Part shown: piece after piece, positions 25,878 to 37,146 of the stretch
Layout: every line of letters begins with the position of its first letter
How positions within the stretch are numbered: the stretch's first letter is position 1
Assembly: GCA_026936325.1 (NCBI GenBank)
Contig: JAPTHN010000043.1
Span: 1,186,637-1,250,636 of the forward strand
Length of the DNA stretch: 64,000 nt
From: Platynereis dumerilii
Lineage: Eukaryota > Annelida > Polychaeta > Phyllodocida > Nereididae
Reading direction: 5' to 3'
Notes under the pieces: generated by a model
The model's input: the letters and a program-made list of their open reading frames with translations, nothing else
Database searches by the model: none
What the model was told of the DNA's origin: nothing
Translations under genes and position numbers: made by a program

Positions 25878-26050
25878 AGCGTGACAACCTGCCCTGAAAG
25901 TGTGACAACCTGCCCCGAAAGTGTGACAACCTGCCCCAAAAGCGTGACAACCTGCCCCGAAAGTGTGACGACCTGCCCCCGAAAGCATGACAATCTGCCC
26001 CAAAAGTGTGACAACCTGCCCCAAAAGTGTGACAACCTCCCCCTGTGACA
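25878..26050. repeat. Subterminal 19-20-bp tandem array of the MITE
   Basis: About eight to nine copies of GTGACAACCTGCCCCAAAA and close variants occur here. Two or three inverted copies occur near the left end (25203-25220, 25510-25550). Such subterminal arrays can be transposase binding sites. That role is inferred. Confidence 0.85.
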
Positions 26051-26657
26051 ACCAGCCCCGGTCTCCCCTACAGGAAGAGAACAATGAAATCAACTACAAC
26101 ACAATTGCAAAGAGTTTCATGATATATAAAAGTACTACCGTCACCAAGATCAGAAATTTCCAATAGGCCTACAGACTATTACACAGGATCAACGGAATTA
26201 ATGAAAAACTTCACGAATGGGGCATGAAGGAAAGTAACCTCTGCGACCTATGTGGAAAAGAGAGAGAAACCTACCGCCACCTATTCCACTCTTGCGAGAA
26301 AGTTGAAAGACTGTGGCCAGACATCCAGGATTGGACAAGGCAGAACACTGGATACCAGCTAGACATATCACCGAGGTTAATCGTATTAGGACAACAGAAA
26401 ATAGAAATTCTACACCTAATCACGACCATCACAAAAATGCATATATACGCAACAAAATGAATGGAAATATCCCAAGGATCGAGGGCCTAATCAAGAAAAT
26501 AGAAGATAAGAAACATCGAGAAATATATAGCGGTGAAGAATGACAGAATGGGGGCATTTAATAAAAAATGGAGAACCACATGACATTTATTATATTTAAT
26601 CAAATTGTTCTTTTCAATTATAACAACTACTGTTGGCTGGACTAAAAATTATTTTAA

Positions 26658-26678
26658 CAAAAAAAAAAAAAAAAAAAG
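26658..26678 (+). repeat. Poly-A tail of the LINE
   Basis: A run of about 20 A residues directly before the 3' target duplication marks the retrotransposed 3' end. The last two or three A are shared with the duplication. Confidence 0.9.
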
Positions 26679-26691
26679 TTGTCATCCATTT

Positions 26692-28562
26692 GCTGGATAT
26701 CTGAGTGGAGTTTTATGAGAAACGGATTTTGAAAACATTGATTCAAACTGATATATCAAGCATAATGTGGACCTCCTGCAATTTTGTATTTAATATATAT
26801 TTTTTATGGATTTCACAGAGTCAAAGGTTTTTTTGGACGCCATCTTCATATATAAAACAAGTAAATAACACCTTTAGCCTAATGCATGGTGATTCTATGG
26901 GTTTCCTTGTTTTTAGAATATTATTCAACACAACGTGTGCAAGTTTCATAGTGATATCTTAAAAAGTCTTTGCTGCAGAGGTATTTGAAGAAACAAAGTT
27001 TCGTTTGAATTAACTGCATTTTAAGTTAGCATTTTCTTCACATTCATGTTTAAATTTACTAGGATAATGTGGCATAGACGTCACAAAAACGCATATACAA
27101 CCTCAAATTTATTGGATTTGGAATCTAATAACGCATAGGAAGCATATCAGTGATTATTGATTTTTTGGCCAATTTCACCAGAAATTCCAAATTTTACCAA
27201 CTTGTGGCATTGGTCCAGATATGTTAATTCACCATGAGGTGTGTACATTTGAATTTCCAATATCATAAGGTGTGTACATTTGAATTTCCAATATCATAGA
27301 ATGGATTACTGTGTTGGAATTTACAGTGAACAGTCAGCATTGTAGATGCTATATTAATCTTAGACAAGTCAATAATGCCTGGAGCCTAAATTTTATGATT
27401 CCATTGGCTTCCCTGTGTCAGAAAACCCCAATTTACATATTTTGTTTGTAATTATACCTCTTTTATTAGTGAAGATATTGTATTATTGCTAAATGGCGGC
27501 CATCTTGGACGCCATCTTGGATTTTGGGCCCGTAGAACGTAAAGAAAAATTGGCACCCTATTTTTTTTGAAAGCTTATGATGTCTTCTATCAGAATCAAG
27601 TGAGTTTTTGCTTTTACTAAAAAAAAAAACACGAATCTTTATTTCATGACATAAGAGCCTAGACTAAATGCCAAGCTTTTTCTGGACTGCACTGCAATGC
27701 CTTCAAATGATGCTTAATTCCGACCAAATTTGGTGACCTCTGTGGCAAAGATAGTTTCATTTTCACAGGAAACAGTGGGATGAGTAGGGGAGAGTGGGGC
27801 ACAGTGAGACGGCAGGCACAGTGAGATAAAGCCCGCAGTGTCTAACTGGTACTTTTGCATAGTACAAAAGTTAGTTAGTAAGTGACAGACTCTCCTATAT
27901 CCTGAATTAAAGTAACCCTAGGACAAACCTTCCATTTGTCATTTGTCACACAATTCTCAGATTTTACTTGAGATATATCATCGGGGTGAGGGCAACCAAA
28001 AAAAGCCTTTCAAGGCTAACACCGTTTCCAACAATTGTCATGGTTAGGGTATCACCTAAAATGACTGGTCTATAAATATTTCTTTTTTGCTGTTAGTCCA
28101 TTGTTTATGTGATATAAACAGCAATAATTATGTTACTAGATAGATTAGATTAGATAGAAAAGACAGATAAGAAAAACAGATAAGAAAGATATACATATAT
28201 ATATAGATTGGTACTATCACAGTTACATAGATTCATGTAGAATGGTGAAAATACCAAAAACTTAGATTGGATGTTTTGTCAATTCTTCTCAAGAAAACGT
28301 TTTCGGTCTTATGATATCTGAGGCATGTGTACGCAAATGACTGCCATGCTTCTTTGTGCTACAAACAGTTTCATGTGGGACAAAATCACAGGTGCATGAA
28401 AGAATGAACCTTGTGTTGTATAATTTTCTGTAGAAATTGTCTGACATATGGAAATGTACTTATAATGGACTGGCTAGGGGTGCCTTTGGTTGTATAAAAA
28501 TCAATATATTTCAGTTTGAAAAGGTATTGTTAAGATTATTAACCATGTATATTTTTACTCAG
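26692..28562 (+). other. Intronic stretch without a gene
   Basis: No coding region is seen. It holds a 28-bp unit repeated twice (27241-27298), two GACGCCATCTT motifs (26836 and 27508), and a TAGGGGAGAGTGGGGC sequence (27784) resembling a MITE end, whose partner was not found. A GATA/AGATAGATT-rich microsatellite lies at about 28140-28205. It ends with the splice acceptor of the first host exon. Confidence 0.6.
28550..28562 (+). promoter_or_regulatory. Splice acceptor of the first host exon
   Basis: The pyrimidine-rich ATATTTTTACTCAG precedes the open frame. Using this AG keeps the ankyrin-like reading LLKTFISQC in frame from the first full codon. A second AG at 28587 would drop that segment. 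Confidence 0.6.
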
Positions 28563-29291
28563 ACTTCTGAAGACCTTCATCTCTCAGTGTGACGTAAACA
28601 AGGAGTGGAATTCAAGTTTCTTGGAAATTATGATGCTCCTCATAGATGAAGGAGCAGACCCCTTTGAACCATCAGGAGGAGGAGATGAACCACAGACTTC
28701 AGCTTTTTTTTCCTCTATGAACAAGTTTGTTCCTCATTTGTCAAAGGAGTTGATGCCTTCATTCAAAACGTATTTGGAAAAAGCATTAAACAAGTGGAAT
28801 ATCAGTAATACAGATGAATGTACCCTAAATGAGGTGATCAAGACTGTTCCATTTTTCAAAAGAGAACTTTTCATAGTTGATTCCTCACATTTTCCATTTA
28901 TCACGGATGTCTTTGTGAAGAATTGTCTTCGAATGATTCAGGAAAAGCCTGCCCTTCGTGATCACATTGATGATGAAGGAAGAACTCCACTCCACAACCT
29001 CATGGGAAAACTTTCAGAGACCAATTTGTGGCAAAAAATTCCTGATTTAGGTGTGGGAACGGACAGTATGTCACATCTTATTACTGAGATGGCAAGCGAG
29101 ATGAATGTAAACCTACAAGACAACGACCAAGTTACACCTTACAGCTGGATTCTCTTGTGGCAGCATATGATCCCATTTAAGAATACCTCTGCTCAGCCAG
29201 ATTTACCAAAGGTAATTGAGGAGATCGACCAGCATTTCCAGGAAAAAGGGGCGAGTAAAGAAGGGCCCTCTCCAGGACTTAGTTACTCTCG
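28563..29291 (+). CDS. Host exon of an ankyrin-repeat protein (possibly TRANK1-like)
   Basis: An acceptor (TATTTTTACTCAG, ending 28562) and a donor (CG|GTAAGT at 29292) bracket an open frame of 729 bp with phase 2 at both ends, about 243 codons. The text LLKTFISQCDVNKEWN, then FLEIMMLLIDEGADPF, then DDEGRTPLHNLM and VNLQDNDQVTPYSWIL, is ankyrin-repeat-like (repeat cores LLIDEGADPF and DEGRTPLHNL). The repeats are separated by a non-repeat helical-looking segment. This spacing recalls the ankyrin region of TPR-and-ankyrin proteins such as TRANK1, but that name is an inference from style, not from a search. Codon use and lack of breaks contrast with the surrounding transposon debris. The next exon may be 57483-57675. 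Confidence 0.75.
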
Positions 29292-30151
29292 GTAAGTGAG
29301 AACATTGTTGCTATATTAGTGGGGGAAAATTAACCTAATTATAGGAATTACTAACATAGCTGGGTAGTAATAGGAAATATTTGAAAACGATATTCATCAT
29401 CCAGCCATTGTTACAGATGATTTTGTATTTGTAGACTATGATCAAATAACAAACGATTTTTCAAAATTTCTGGTCTGACATCTGAAAATCCTTCCATGTG
29501 ATTGGTCAAGTTGTCCATTGTGTGTAATTTTTTTCAGCTTGCTTCAAGCAAGTGATGTTTGCTGGAAAAAATTATGATGTCATCATTTTCGCCAATAGTA
29601 TACTGCAAAGGCCAACTTGGTATTGTGGCTGTTGTTCACACAAGTCAAACTGCAATCCACACAAACTCTTTCATTTCTTCATGAACTGTTGTATTTCACA
29701 CTCCTCTGTACAACTGTTGATTGTTTTAATTGATATTCAATCAGTTTCAAGCCGACTCTGAATGGCTTAATTCACATCTATTTAGACTAAATTATCATGT
29801 CTTGAAAAGCATTGTCTATGATTATTAAGAATTTATGGCTGGGTTGAGGGGGAGATGGAAGTTTCGCCTGATTTTGTGCTATATGCTTCAATTGGGGTGG
29901 GAGTTTTGGCCAACGGTGCACCAATTTTTCGCACATGTTTCAAGGGGGGTACTTATTACTCTTAACATGCTTAAAGGGGGTATGCAATTTTAATAAAAGA
30001 AAAGGGGATGTACTAAAAATCTGCATGGAATGTATGAAAGGTACAAATAAGTATGAAACCAAAGGGGGTTTAAATTTTTGAAAGAAAGCTTCCAACAAAA
30101 CTCCTAAATACAACCAGAATCATAAATTCTGAATGGTCCCTCAGGACAGGA
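29292..30151 (+). other. Intron segment, nothing recognised
   Basis: It starts with the donor GTAAGTGAG. The remainder is AT-rich with short G-runs (29840-30070). No gene, RNA or element boundary was recognised before the half-LINE. Confidence 0.6.
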
Positions 30152-30161
30152 TGGTGGCCAA

Positions 30162-31650
30162 CTGCCCCCGCAGGTCTCGGGCCTCCTCGTGGCGGTGGGT
30201 GGTAACACTAAGGTGAAGACCTCTATCCTTAGTGGCCAACATGAGACAGTGCGCATGCACGGTGTGTCCCCTACCTTACAGGGGAATATCGATGAATATG
30301 TCATTTACCATGATTCCAAACCGGATCGTACGTCAACCGGGTTACCAAGGTGCGCGTCCCTCAGCGGGAAACCAGAGTGAGATCGAAAAATTTGCGACTG
30401 GACTACCAGGATTTCAACAGACAAAACCATCCTCGGATGACTTGATTGACCCTGACCGCCCCTCACACATGCCAAAAGATGAAAATTGCTTCGTGATAAC
30501 TGGTATTGAAAAATCACTGGAGAACCTATCAGCAATCGCTGTGTATGGAATTGTTGCGGACATATGTGACAACACAGTAGCAGATACAATAAAGCGTCAA
30601 GTCAATGGAACGTTTCTCATTCAATCACAGAATGACACACAAAAAGAGATATTGACATTTGTCAAAGAAATAGCGAATACACAAGTCTCTATTGAACCTT
30701 TCCTAAAACCAGGCAGAGGCATTATCTTCTCGAAAGAGAGCAAGACATGCTCTGACTCACAACTCACAAAGTGGTTCCAAAAACATGGTATTATCCAATT
30801 CAAACGGTTGTCCCAACGAAATGGTTATGAATCCATAAAACTGACATTCAAAAACAACAATGTACCCGAGAAAGTCCCTGTGGCTTTTGAAAATTGCAAA
30901 GTTTGCCCACTCTTTCCTCGACCAAAACGCTGTTTCTATTGCCAATTGTATGGCCATATCAGCACAACATGTAGACGGTTCACAATTTGTGCCAATTGTG
31001 GTGATCGAGATCACACTCATTCGAGAGACAAACCATGTTTCAGGCCCTCGCATTGTGTCAATTGCAGAGGGGACCACCCTGCGTTTAGCCACAACTGTGA
31101 AGTCTTCAAGAGAGAAAAGGAAATTGTACAATTTCAGATTGACACAGGATGTTCGTTTCCTGAAGCCAAGCACATAGTTGAAGAGGACATGAACAAAATT
31201 GACCAAGACGCAGATTACCCAAGACCAGTTCTACATTCGTCACCACGGAGAAGGATTCAACTTTTGGGAAACCATTTCAAGGACGTCTTTCGGACAACGC
31301 CTTCACCAGACCGACCGAAGACGGGAGAAACTGTGAAATATCCTGAATCTGATTTACGTACACCACCCAGTAAAAAGATTCAACAAAGTCAACCATCCTA
31401 TGCTCTACAGAGAAAAATGTCACTCCAACAACCGAAGAAGAAAGAAACTTTGGCTTCTGAGTCCAAGAAACGATCTAAAACAACAAATCAAGACCAACGA
31501 TTTCCTTGCACAGACCAGAGAAAATTGACAAGCAACAAAAAAGCACCCGTCACATCTCACAGACTTAACGTATCAAGAACCTTGACAAAAACCAAGTAAA
31601 TAGCCCACTCAGGTGCTGATGAGACGTAAAAAACCAACTCACTCACTCAC
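30162..31650 (+). mobile_element. ORF1-only non-LTR retroelement ('half-LINE')
   Basis: The 10-bp TGGTGGCCAA occurs at 30152-30161 and again at 31651-31660, bracketing 1489 bp. The segment begins with GC-rich 5'-UTR-like sequence and contains one long ORF. It ends 51 bp past the stop with GACGTAAAAAACCAACTCAC and an ACTC repeat, a LINE-type 3' tail. No endonuclease or RT follows the ORF. The structure matches a HAL1-like half-LINE that would be moved by another element's RT. An alternative is a full LINE that lost ORF2 by internal deletion after insertion. The short regular tail argues for insertion as it stands. Confidence 0.75.
30232..31599 (+). CDS. LINE ORF1 nucleic-acid-binding protein with zinc knuckles
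   Basis: The open frame has 455 codons and no internal stop. The first ATG (30232) is used. The Met codons at about 30292 and 30310 could also start, since the first 20 residues look atypical. Residues about 65-200 resemble the RNA-binding-like middle part of LINE ORF1 proteins. Three Cys/His knuckles lie near residues 234-290: CFYCQLYGHISTTC (CX2CX4HX4C), a second starting CANCGDRDH, and CVNCRGDHPAFSHNC (CX2CX3HX6C). The C-terminal 150 residues are Lys/Arg/Pro/Ser-rich. This set is typical of ORF1 in Jockey/CR1/I-type LINEs, where it coats the element RNA. The intact frame suggests a recent insertion. Confidence 0.75.
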   Translation: MANMRQCACTVCPLPYRGISMNMSFTMIPNRIVRQPGYQGARPSAGNQSEIEKFATGLPGFQQTKPSSDDLIDPDRPSHMPKDENCFVITGIEKSLENLSAIAVYGIVADICDNTVADTIKRQVNGTFLIQSQNDTQKEILTFVKEIANTQVSIEPFLKPGRGIIFSKESKTCSDSQLTKWFQKHGIIQFKRLSQRNGYESIKLTFKNNNVPEKVPVAFENCKVCPLFPRPKRCFYCQLYGHISTTCRRFTICANCGDRDHTHSRDKPCFRPSHCVNCRGDHPAFSHNCEVFKREKEIVQFQIDTGCSFPEAKHIVEEDMNKIDQDADYPRPVLHSSPRRRIQLLGNHFKDVFRTTPSPDRPKTGETVKYPESDLRTPPSKKIQQSQPSYALQRKMSLQQPKKKETLASESKKRSKTTNQDQRFPCTDQRKLTSNKKAPVTSHRLNVSRTLTKTK

Positions 31651-31660
31651 TGGTGGCCAA

Positions 31661-32644
31661 GTATGTGGCCAACCTTCATAAGAAAATCACACTGGCAATC
31701 AGATCAGGGTCCCCACGATTGGTAGCCCATTGTCCTGCAGCCTGAGCTGAGCCCCTCCCCTGAGAAAATGTTACATTCGCAATTATACATGTTTCTTTTC
31801 TGTATAAACAGTCATTACATGGATCACCTGATCCCAATTGTCAGACTTGCAGAATGTGTGTACTAAACTGAAACTGTCACTTAAACTGCTAAAGTCAGTC
31901 CCAGTTAGGAGATCAATGGCTCAGATTACCATGGTCAGCCATGTAAAACGCTATGTCACTTTTCAGGAGAAAGTGGTGTCATAACTTCTCTCGACCAATG
32001 AAAATTATAAGAAAAATTATTATTACCTCAAATGTCTACAAATATAAAATCATCTGTAAACAGTCTATCAATTTGAAATGCAAAAAATTAGTATAATTTC
32101 ATACAGGTCTTGTCATAAAAGCCCATGATTTGTTTAGAAAAAATGTATGTTTGTTGATGATTAATGATTGTGATAACTTTGCATCTTGATATGGGATGAT
32201 GAGTCTTGCTTTGACTGATCAATGTTACCATCATTCTGGCATATAGCCTAGATTCACTGATCCTGAATACAGACCCAATAGCCAATGTTAGCATTGACAT
32301 ATTCGAAGGTGGACTGATTGTTGATATGAGGGAGTGACCAATTAATACAGCAGGGAGTCTATGGATTTTACCCCAGCCAGGAATTTTGGACTTTTTTTTC
32401 TCAGTCGAAGCAAAGACAATTAAAAAGAAAACATAACTATGGTATCATAGCTAATGGTAAAAAGAAAGGGACTATTTCATGTTTTAGTGTGCATATAAAA
32501 ACTTATTTTTTGAGTACAATGTACAGGACAAACTTTTGATAAAATTAATATTCCATCACCATACCATCACCATTCCTTTGGCAATGATACTCACAACAGC
32601 TGTCAAACTAAATCTATGGAGCATGTTGAGGACTGTGGTCAGGC
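31661..32644 (+). other. Intronic stretch, nothing recognised
   Basis: No coding region, RNA gene or element boundary was recognised between the half-LINE and foldback element B. Confidence 0.5.
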
Positions 32645-33319
32645 TGCTAGTGCAGTAGCTTAGCATATTATTGTTCACGTTTATTGTAAAAGCACCAAAT
32701 TTTGCATATAGGTACTTTTGAATATGCTCTTTCAGGAACAATGGAGTACCAAGAGATATCTGGCCCGAAACGGCCGCCATCTTGGATTTAAAAATGACCA
32801 CCACAATTTTGCCATTTTCCCTTTATCTCAACCATTTCTAAAGATAGAGAGATGATATTTGGCCAAAACATGTATTTTGAGGTATATCTTGATATCATAT
32901 TCACTTTTTGTAAATACATTTTCCATAAGGCGGCCATGTTGAATTTAAAGATGGCCACCACTATTTTTGCTATTTTCTCTATATCTCGACCATTTCTGTA
33001 GATAGAATGATGAAATATGGGTCAAAACATCTATTTTAAGATATATTTTGATATCATAATCACTTTATTTTAATTCTCTCACCATAGTGGTGGCCATCTT
33101 GGATTTTTAAATGGCCACCGCTGTTTTGCTAAATTGTCTCTCTATCTCAACTATTTTCATAGATATAGAGATGATAATCGGCCAAGTCATGTATTTTATG
33201 ATATATTTTGATATCATGATCATTTTTTGTCAAAATCCATAAAGGTGGCCATGTTGGATCTAAAGATGGCCGCCACCAATTTTGTTATTTTCGCTTTATC
33301 ACAATCATTTTGTAGTAGT

Positions 33320-35380
33320 AATTGAACTCAAAGATGACAACCACCATTTCAAATAGTTTATAATGCAGACTAGTATTTTAATTCTCAGATAAATTATCAT
33401 AGGCATATGATGGCAGAGATGACCTACTCTGTTCTATTGCTCTGATATGGTTTCAGAATTTTAAATGTTTTAACATCAGTTCTTCAGGACACAGAGGGAA
33501 GGAGACTTTCTCTTGACATTGATTCTCTTGACTGGATGTTCCTTGACAGTTTGTTTGCATTATTCCAGATAGTCACCCAGGGATTCCACCTCTCTGCAAA
33601 AAGTAATCTTTAGGGAAGGTCATTTAGTACTTAACATATTTTCAGATATACATTTTAAATGATGGACCTTGACCAATCACATGAGCAATCTAACAAGTTT
33701 GTGAAATATTATGGAGATGCCATGGACTTCTTGACGATATATCAGCATTTCAAAATGGACCGCCATAGGTCTGGAAGTCTTGAGGTCAATTTATGATTCT
33801 GAGGAGCTGTCCGTGTGCTTAAGATCTGGTCACACTCACTATGAGGAGCCTGTTTATTTGAGACTCTCTTTGTCCCGGATGTCTCTGATTGCTGTGTTCG
33901 AAGACATGGGCAATTCATGCGACTTGTAGGATCATCTAGTCTACGGACTCTGATGAGAGATATTATGGGTTATACGTTTCTAAAACACTGCAGAAAAGGA
34001 AACGGCATGTTCGTGAAATCATGAGGAAGATATAAACTAATTGTCCTGCTTAATTAATCCTCTTGCAGAAAAACTGAAAAATCATCCTTGCCACTGGATG
34101 CATCCAAGAGAGACCAGATATTTTCTTGTTTTTTTTACTGCATGTGAGTCTGGCAAAGACGATCTGCGCATGTTATTTTCACATGAGAACCAATGCGAAT
34201 CAACAGCTCTTTCGTCAGGAGGTGTATTAAAACCATGGCAATATAAAGCAAGATTAAGACTGACCATAAAGTCAGAACCAATTTCTTGTTCCAGACTGCT
34301 TTAAAGGAATAAACCATGCAGGGATGTTGGTAAAAAAGGACATTACACTGATTCCTAGAAATTTAACAATTCAAGCAACAATGAAGAGCTATATCTGTTT
34401 GTGTCTGAGAACTAATGAATATTTATGTGGGTGCACAACAGTAATATGTCACTTCGACAAAGGACTGATTGCAAAAGGCCTGGAAGTAGGTGACCAGTCT
34501 TGATTGTTTCAACCATAAACACAAGTGGAGGCAGATTCACGCTTGATGCTGCCCATGCACATGATGCAGAAAGGCAGGATCACCAGATGACAGTACTCTG
34601 TGTGTGCCTTGGATCCTGATGAAGTTGTGTTGTTAGTTGCCTTTTTTACAAGCTACTGTTGAGAGAGATTGGAGGTTGCATTTAATGGTGCAGTCAATCA
34701 GCGAAGTAAGAGCCACATCACTCCTTATTTCACAGCTTCAGATGTGATAACACATCAGTTTTTGCTGGGGTAGAGAAATTACTGCATCAGAAACTTAGTT
34801 TGTGTGTAGAGATAAAACATCAGTTGTTGTTGCTATATTTGGTTATTATGTAATATGTACGTTACAAACTCAATGTACATGTATTAGGTTTTCTGGCATA
34901 TTGAGTGTTTTGCTGTTCTTCACTGCTCGAAGACATGAGCACTCACGTCCAGTTGGTAACCAGGCCAAGCAGAGGCTTTTTGCCCATGGTTCTTACAAAG
35001 AATACGCTAGCACATGTTGTCGTCATTCAATATCTTAAAATGCCAATTTCCAGGCTGCACTTAGACAAGTTTTAATCGCCAATCCAGTTACGTTATATAG
35101 CACCTGAAGAATACAGATGGAAACACAGTGCACAAGGCTGGGCTCCACATTGGACAGATCTGGCCGAAGCTGGGAAGGCATGTTATGGCCTAATATTCAT
35201 TATTCGGTGGCTTCAAGAAGCTTGTTGAAAATCTTTGCAATTGCTTCAAAGTTAGTCTCTAGTGTGCATCACAGTGTTCCTGTTTGGGTAGCTATGCTGT
35301 ACGGCAAACAGACCTTCTAGTACAGTTTGTGCCTATATTTTTAGGCAGTCAAATTAAATGTCTTAACAATTGACCAGATA
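33320..35380 (+). other. Central region of element B, no gene seen
   Basis: About 2 kb lie between the arms. Short open frames (for example 34041-34304) have no recognisable domain and no sign of coding constraint. Nothing else is recognised. Confidence 0.5.
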
Positions 35381-35835
35381 TTTTTTGACCAAGTATCATC
35401 TTTCTATCTGCAGAAACGGTCAGGATAAAGTGAAAATGACAAAAATAGTGGCGGCCATCTTTAAGTCCAACATGGCCACCATTATGGCAAAATGATTGAC
35501 ACAAAGTGATCATGATATCAAAATATATCATAAAATACATGACTTGGCCAAATATTATCTCTATATCTCTAAGAATAGTTAAGATAAAGAGAAAATTCAG
35601 CAAAACAGCGGTGGTAATTTTAAAATCCAAGATGGCCACCACATGTCGAAATGGTTTACATAAAGTGATTATAATATCAAAATATATCTTAAAATACATG
35701 TTTCGACCAAATTTCATCATTCTATCTACAGAAATGGTCGAGATAAAGAGAAAATAGTGGCGGCCATCTTTAAATCCAACATGGCCACCATATGGCCAAA
35801 GTATTTACACAAAGTAAGCTTGATATCGAAATATA

Positions 35836-36895
35836 CACTTCAACCTCACCTTACGACCACCTCTTTAATACAGGCACTTCCCCATAACGACCACAAGGGG
35901 CTGGAATGGAATATTTTCCCTTTCATTTAAATGCTTGGTAAAACCTCTGTAATGCGGGCACCTCGCTAATGCGGGCACCTCGCCAATACGGCCACTTTCT
36001 GGGGTACAAAGGGCCATTCTGACCTCACCTAATACGACCAGTGTTGCAGCAAGCAGCTGATACTGTTGTATCAAGCAGAAATGCGTATCGGCGACACTCT
36101 GTCTGCCTGTATGTTTGTTTAACTTGCAATCCATTGTCAATTCAACATTTCAATGACAATTGAGGGTCTGGGGTTGGTTTTGAAAATGAAGATTTACGTG
36201 TTATCGGCAATTAATGCCAATTATGAGGGCAGTGTGGCAACTGGATGGCACTTTACTTTGGAACAAGTGTTGATTGCACTTCAGCCTGTCATGTCTTTGT
36301 GTTCACTCAAGGCATTCAATTATTGTGTTAATTTACACAATCGAAAATTCAAAGAAAACTGACAATCTGATAGCCATTTTAAGTGAATTATAAAGCATGA
36401 TCTATATCTTCATTATTGAGAATCTTAGGGTATAACTGTAGGTAAATGAAAAAGCCGATTTGTTTGGAGCCCTGCCCAACGTAAGCACACTAATCCACAA
36501 AAGTATGAGGAAGGAACTTGTGAATTAAAAACTGCGCCACATGCACCTTGCAACCCCTTTAAGTATTGCTAAAATCAATAATGTCAAATAGATATTTATT
36601 ATCAAATAGGCCCAATGATGTCAAGTTAATTGCTTGAGTCTTGATTGGCATTAAAGATTGAAGTCTGATTCTAGCTGATTCTGAAGTTCCATTGAAAAGA
36701 GCAATCAAGACCCACGTGGCTACACCTGCCATCTAGTGGCTACACTGCCATCTAGTGGCCACACTGCCATCTAGTGGCCAAGTTCTGCAGTGCCCTCTAG
36801 CGGTCAGGCTGGTGAATCTCTCAATTACGGCCACCTCGCTAATACGGCCACTTGGCCTCAGAACCATTGGTGGTCATAATAGAGAGGTTGAAGTG
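35836..36895. mobile_element. TA-flanked MITE in the right arm of element B
   Basis: It begins CACTTCAACCTC and ends GAGGTTGAAGTG, with TA on both sides (35834-35835, 36896-36897). Removing it with one TA gives GAAATATACCTTAAAATAC, which matches the neighbouring tandem unit of B near 35680, so the boundaries are supported. Both ends carry repeats such as GCTAATACGGCCACTT. The TA target and the short ends fit Tc1/mariner-type MITEs. No transposase is present. Confidence 0.88.
36726..36805 (-). promoter_or_regulatory. Four tandem CTCF-like motifs
   Basis: Three copies of CTGCCATCTAGTGGC occur exactly 19 bp apart (36726, 36745, 36764). A fourth variant, GTGCCCTCTAGCGGTC, lies near 36790. On the minus strand the core reads GCCACTAGATGGCAG, very close to the CTCF core CCASYAGRKGGCA. 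Binding is inferred from motif similarity only. Confidence 0.45.
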
Positions 36896-37146
36896 TACCT
36901 TAAAATACATGTTTTGGCCAAATATCATCTCTCTATCTTCAGAAAAGGTTGAGATAAAGGGAAAATATCAAAATATTGGTGGCCATTTTTAAATCCAAGA
37001 TGGCGGCCGTTCCAGGCCAGCTATCTTCTGGTACTCCATTGTTCCTGAAAGAGCATATTCAAAAGTACCAATATGCAAAATTTGGTGCTTTCACCATAAA
37101 AGTGAACAATCGGTTGGTTTTTTGGGGCTAAGCTACTGCACTATGC

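Larger units (their letters stand above)
25182..26068. mobile_element. TA-flanked MITE inserted in the LINE
   Basis: This 887-bp element starts GGGGAGACCAGGGCTGGTTG and ends with the inverted copy CAACCAGCCCCGGTCTCCCC. It is flanked by TA on both sides (25180-25181, 26069-26070). Removing it and one TA rejoins the LINE codons for REL-QEENN exactly. TA duplications are typical of Tc1/mariner-type transposition, and the GGGGAGAC start is common in such MITEs. Subterminal repeats of GGCAGGTTGTCACAC are present at both ends. No transposase is present. Confidence 0.9.
24008..26545 (+). pseudogene. LINE ORF2 reverse transcriptase, C-terminal part
   Basis: Reading resumes in frame after element A as KGIPIQG, then ISLFADDTCL, which holds the FADD catalytic pair (about 24049). 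L1/Tx1 thumb-like sequence follows (FRQKYEMNMNFLDYYSV near 24955). The frame is broken by stops near 24230 and 24362 and by shifts near 24480 and 24690. The MITE insertion splits it at 25180. Past the MITE it continues as QEENNEINYN and has a CX2CX8HX4C zinc motif (CDLCGKERETYRH, about 26239) of the kind found at the C terminus of L1/Tx1 ORF2. It ends with a stop near 26541. Confidence 0.9.
9601..26675 (+). mobile_element. L1/Tx1-type non-LTR retrotransposon (LINE), split by two later insertions
   Basis: The LINE has an apurinic-type endonuclease (9823 to about 10510), a reverse transcriptase (from about 11117, resuming at 24011) and a C-terminal zinc motif, and ends in a poly-A tail (26658-26675). 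A 16-bp target duplication (9585-9600, 26676-26691) brackets it. Removing element A with one AAG copy (11849-24010) and the MITE with one TA copy leaves about 4.0 kb. No ORF1 is seen: only about 220 bp precede the endonuclease, so the copy was probably 5' truncated before ORF1. The coding frame has several small frameshifts and stops, so the copy is dead. Confidence 0.9.
32648..37143. mobile_element. Foldback element B, 4.5 kb
   Basis: The ends are TAGTGCAGTAGCTTAGC (32648) and GCTAAGCTACTGCACTA (to 37143), exact inverted copies. TGC flanks both sides (32645-32647, 37144-37146). Arms of about 0.7 kb pair: 32648-33310 with 35390-35835 plus 36896-37143, the right arm being split by a MITE. The arms contain three to four imperfect copies of a unit of about 155 bp with the blocks GGCCATSTTGGATTTAAAGA and GATATATTTTGATATCAT. 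The central 2 kb (33320-35380) shows no gene. The terminus is nearly that of element C (TAGTGTAGCGGCATAGC). Confidence 0.88.

Noticed and set aside
34041-35320. Short open frames in the centre of element B as host genes
   Set aside because: They have no domain, splice site or codon pattern that differs from random open frames in AT-rich DNA.
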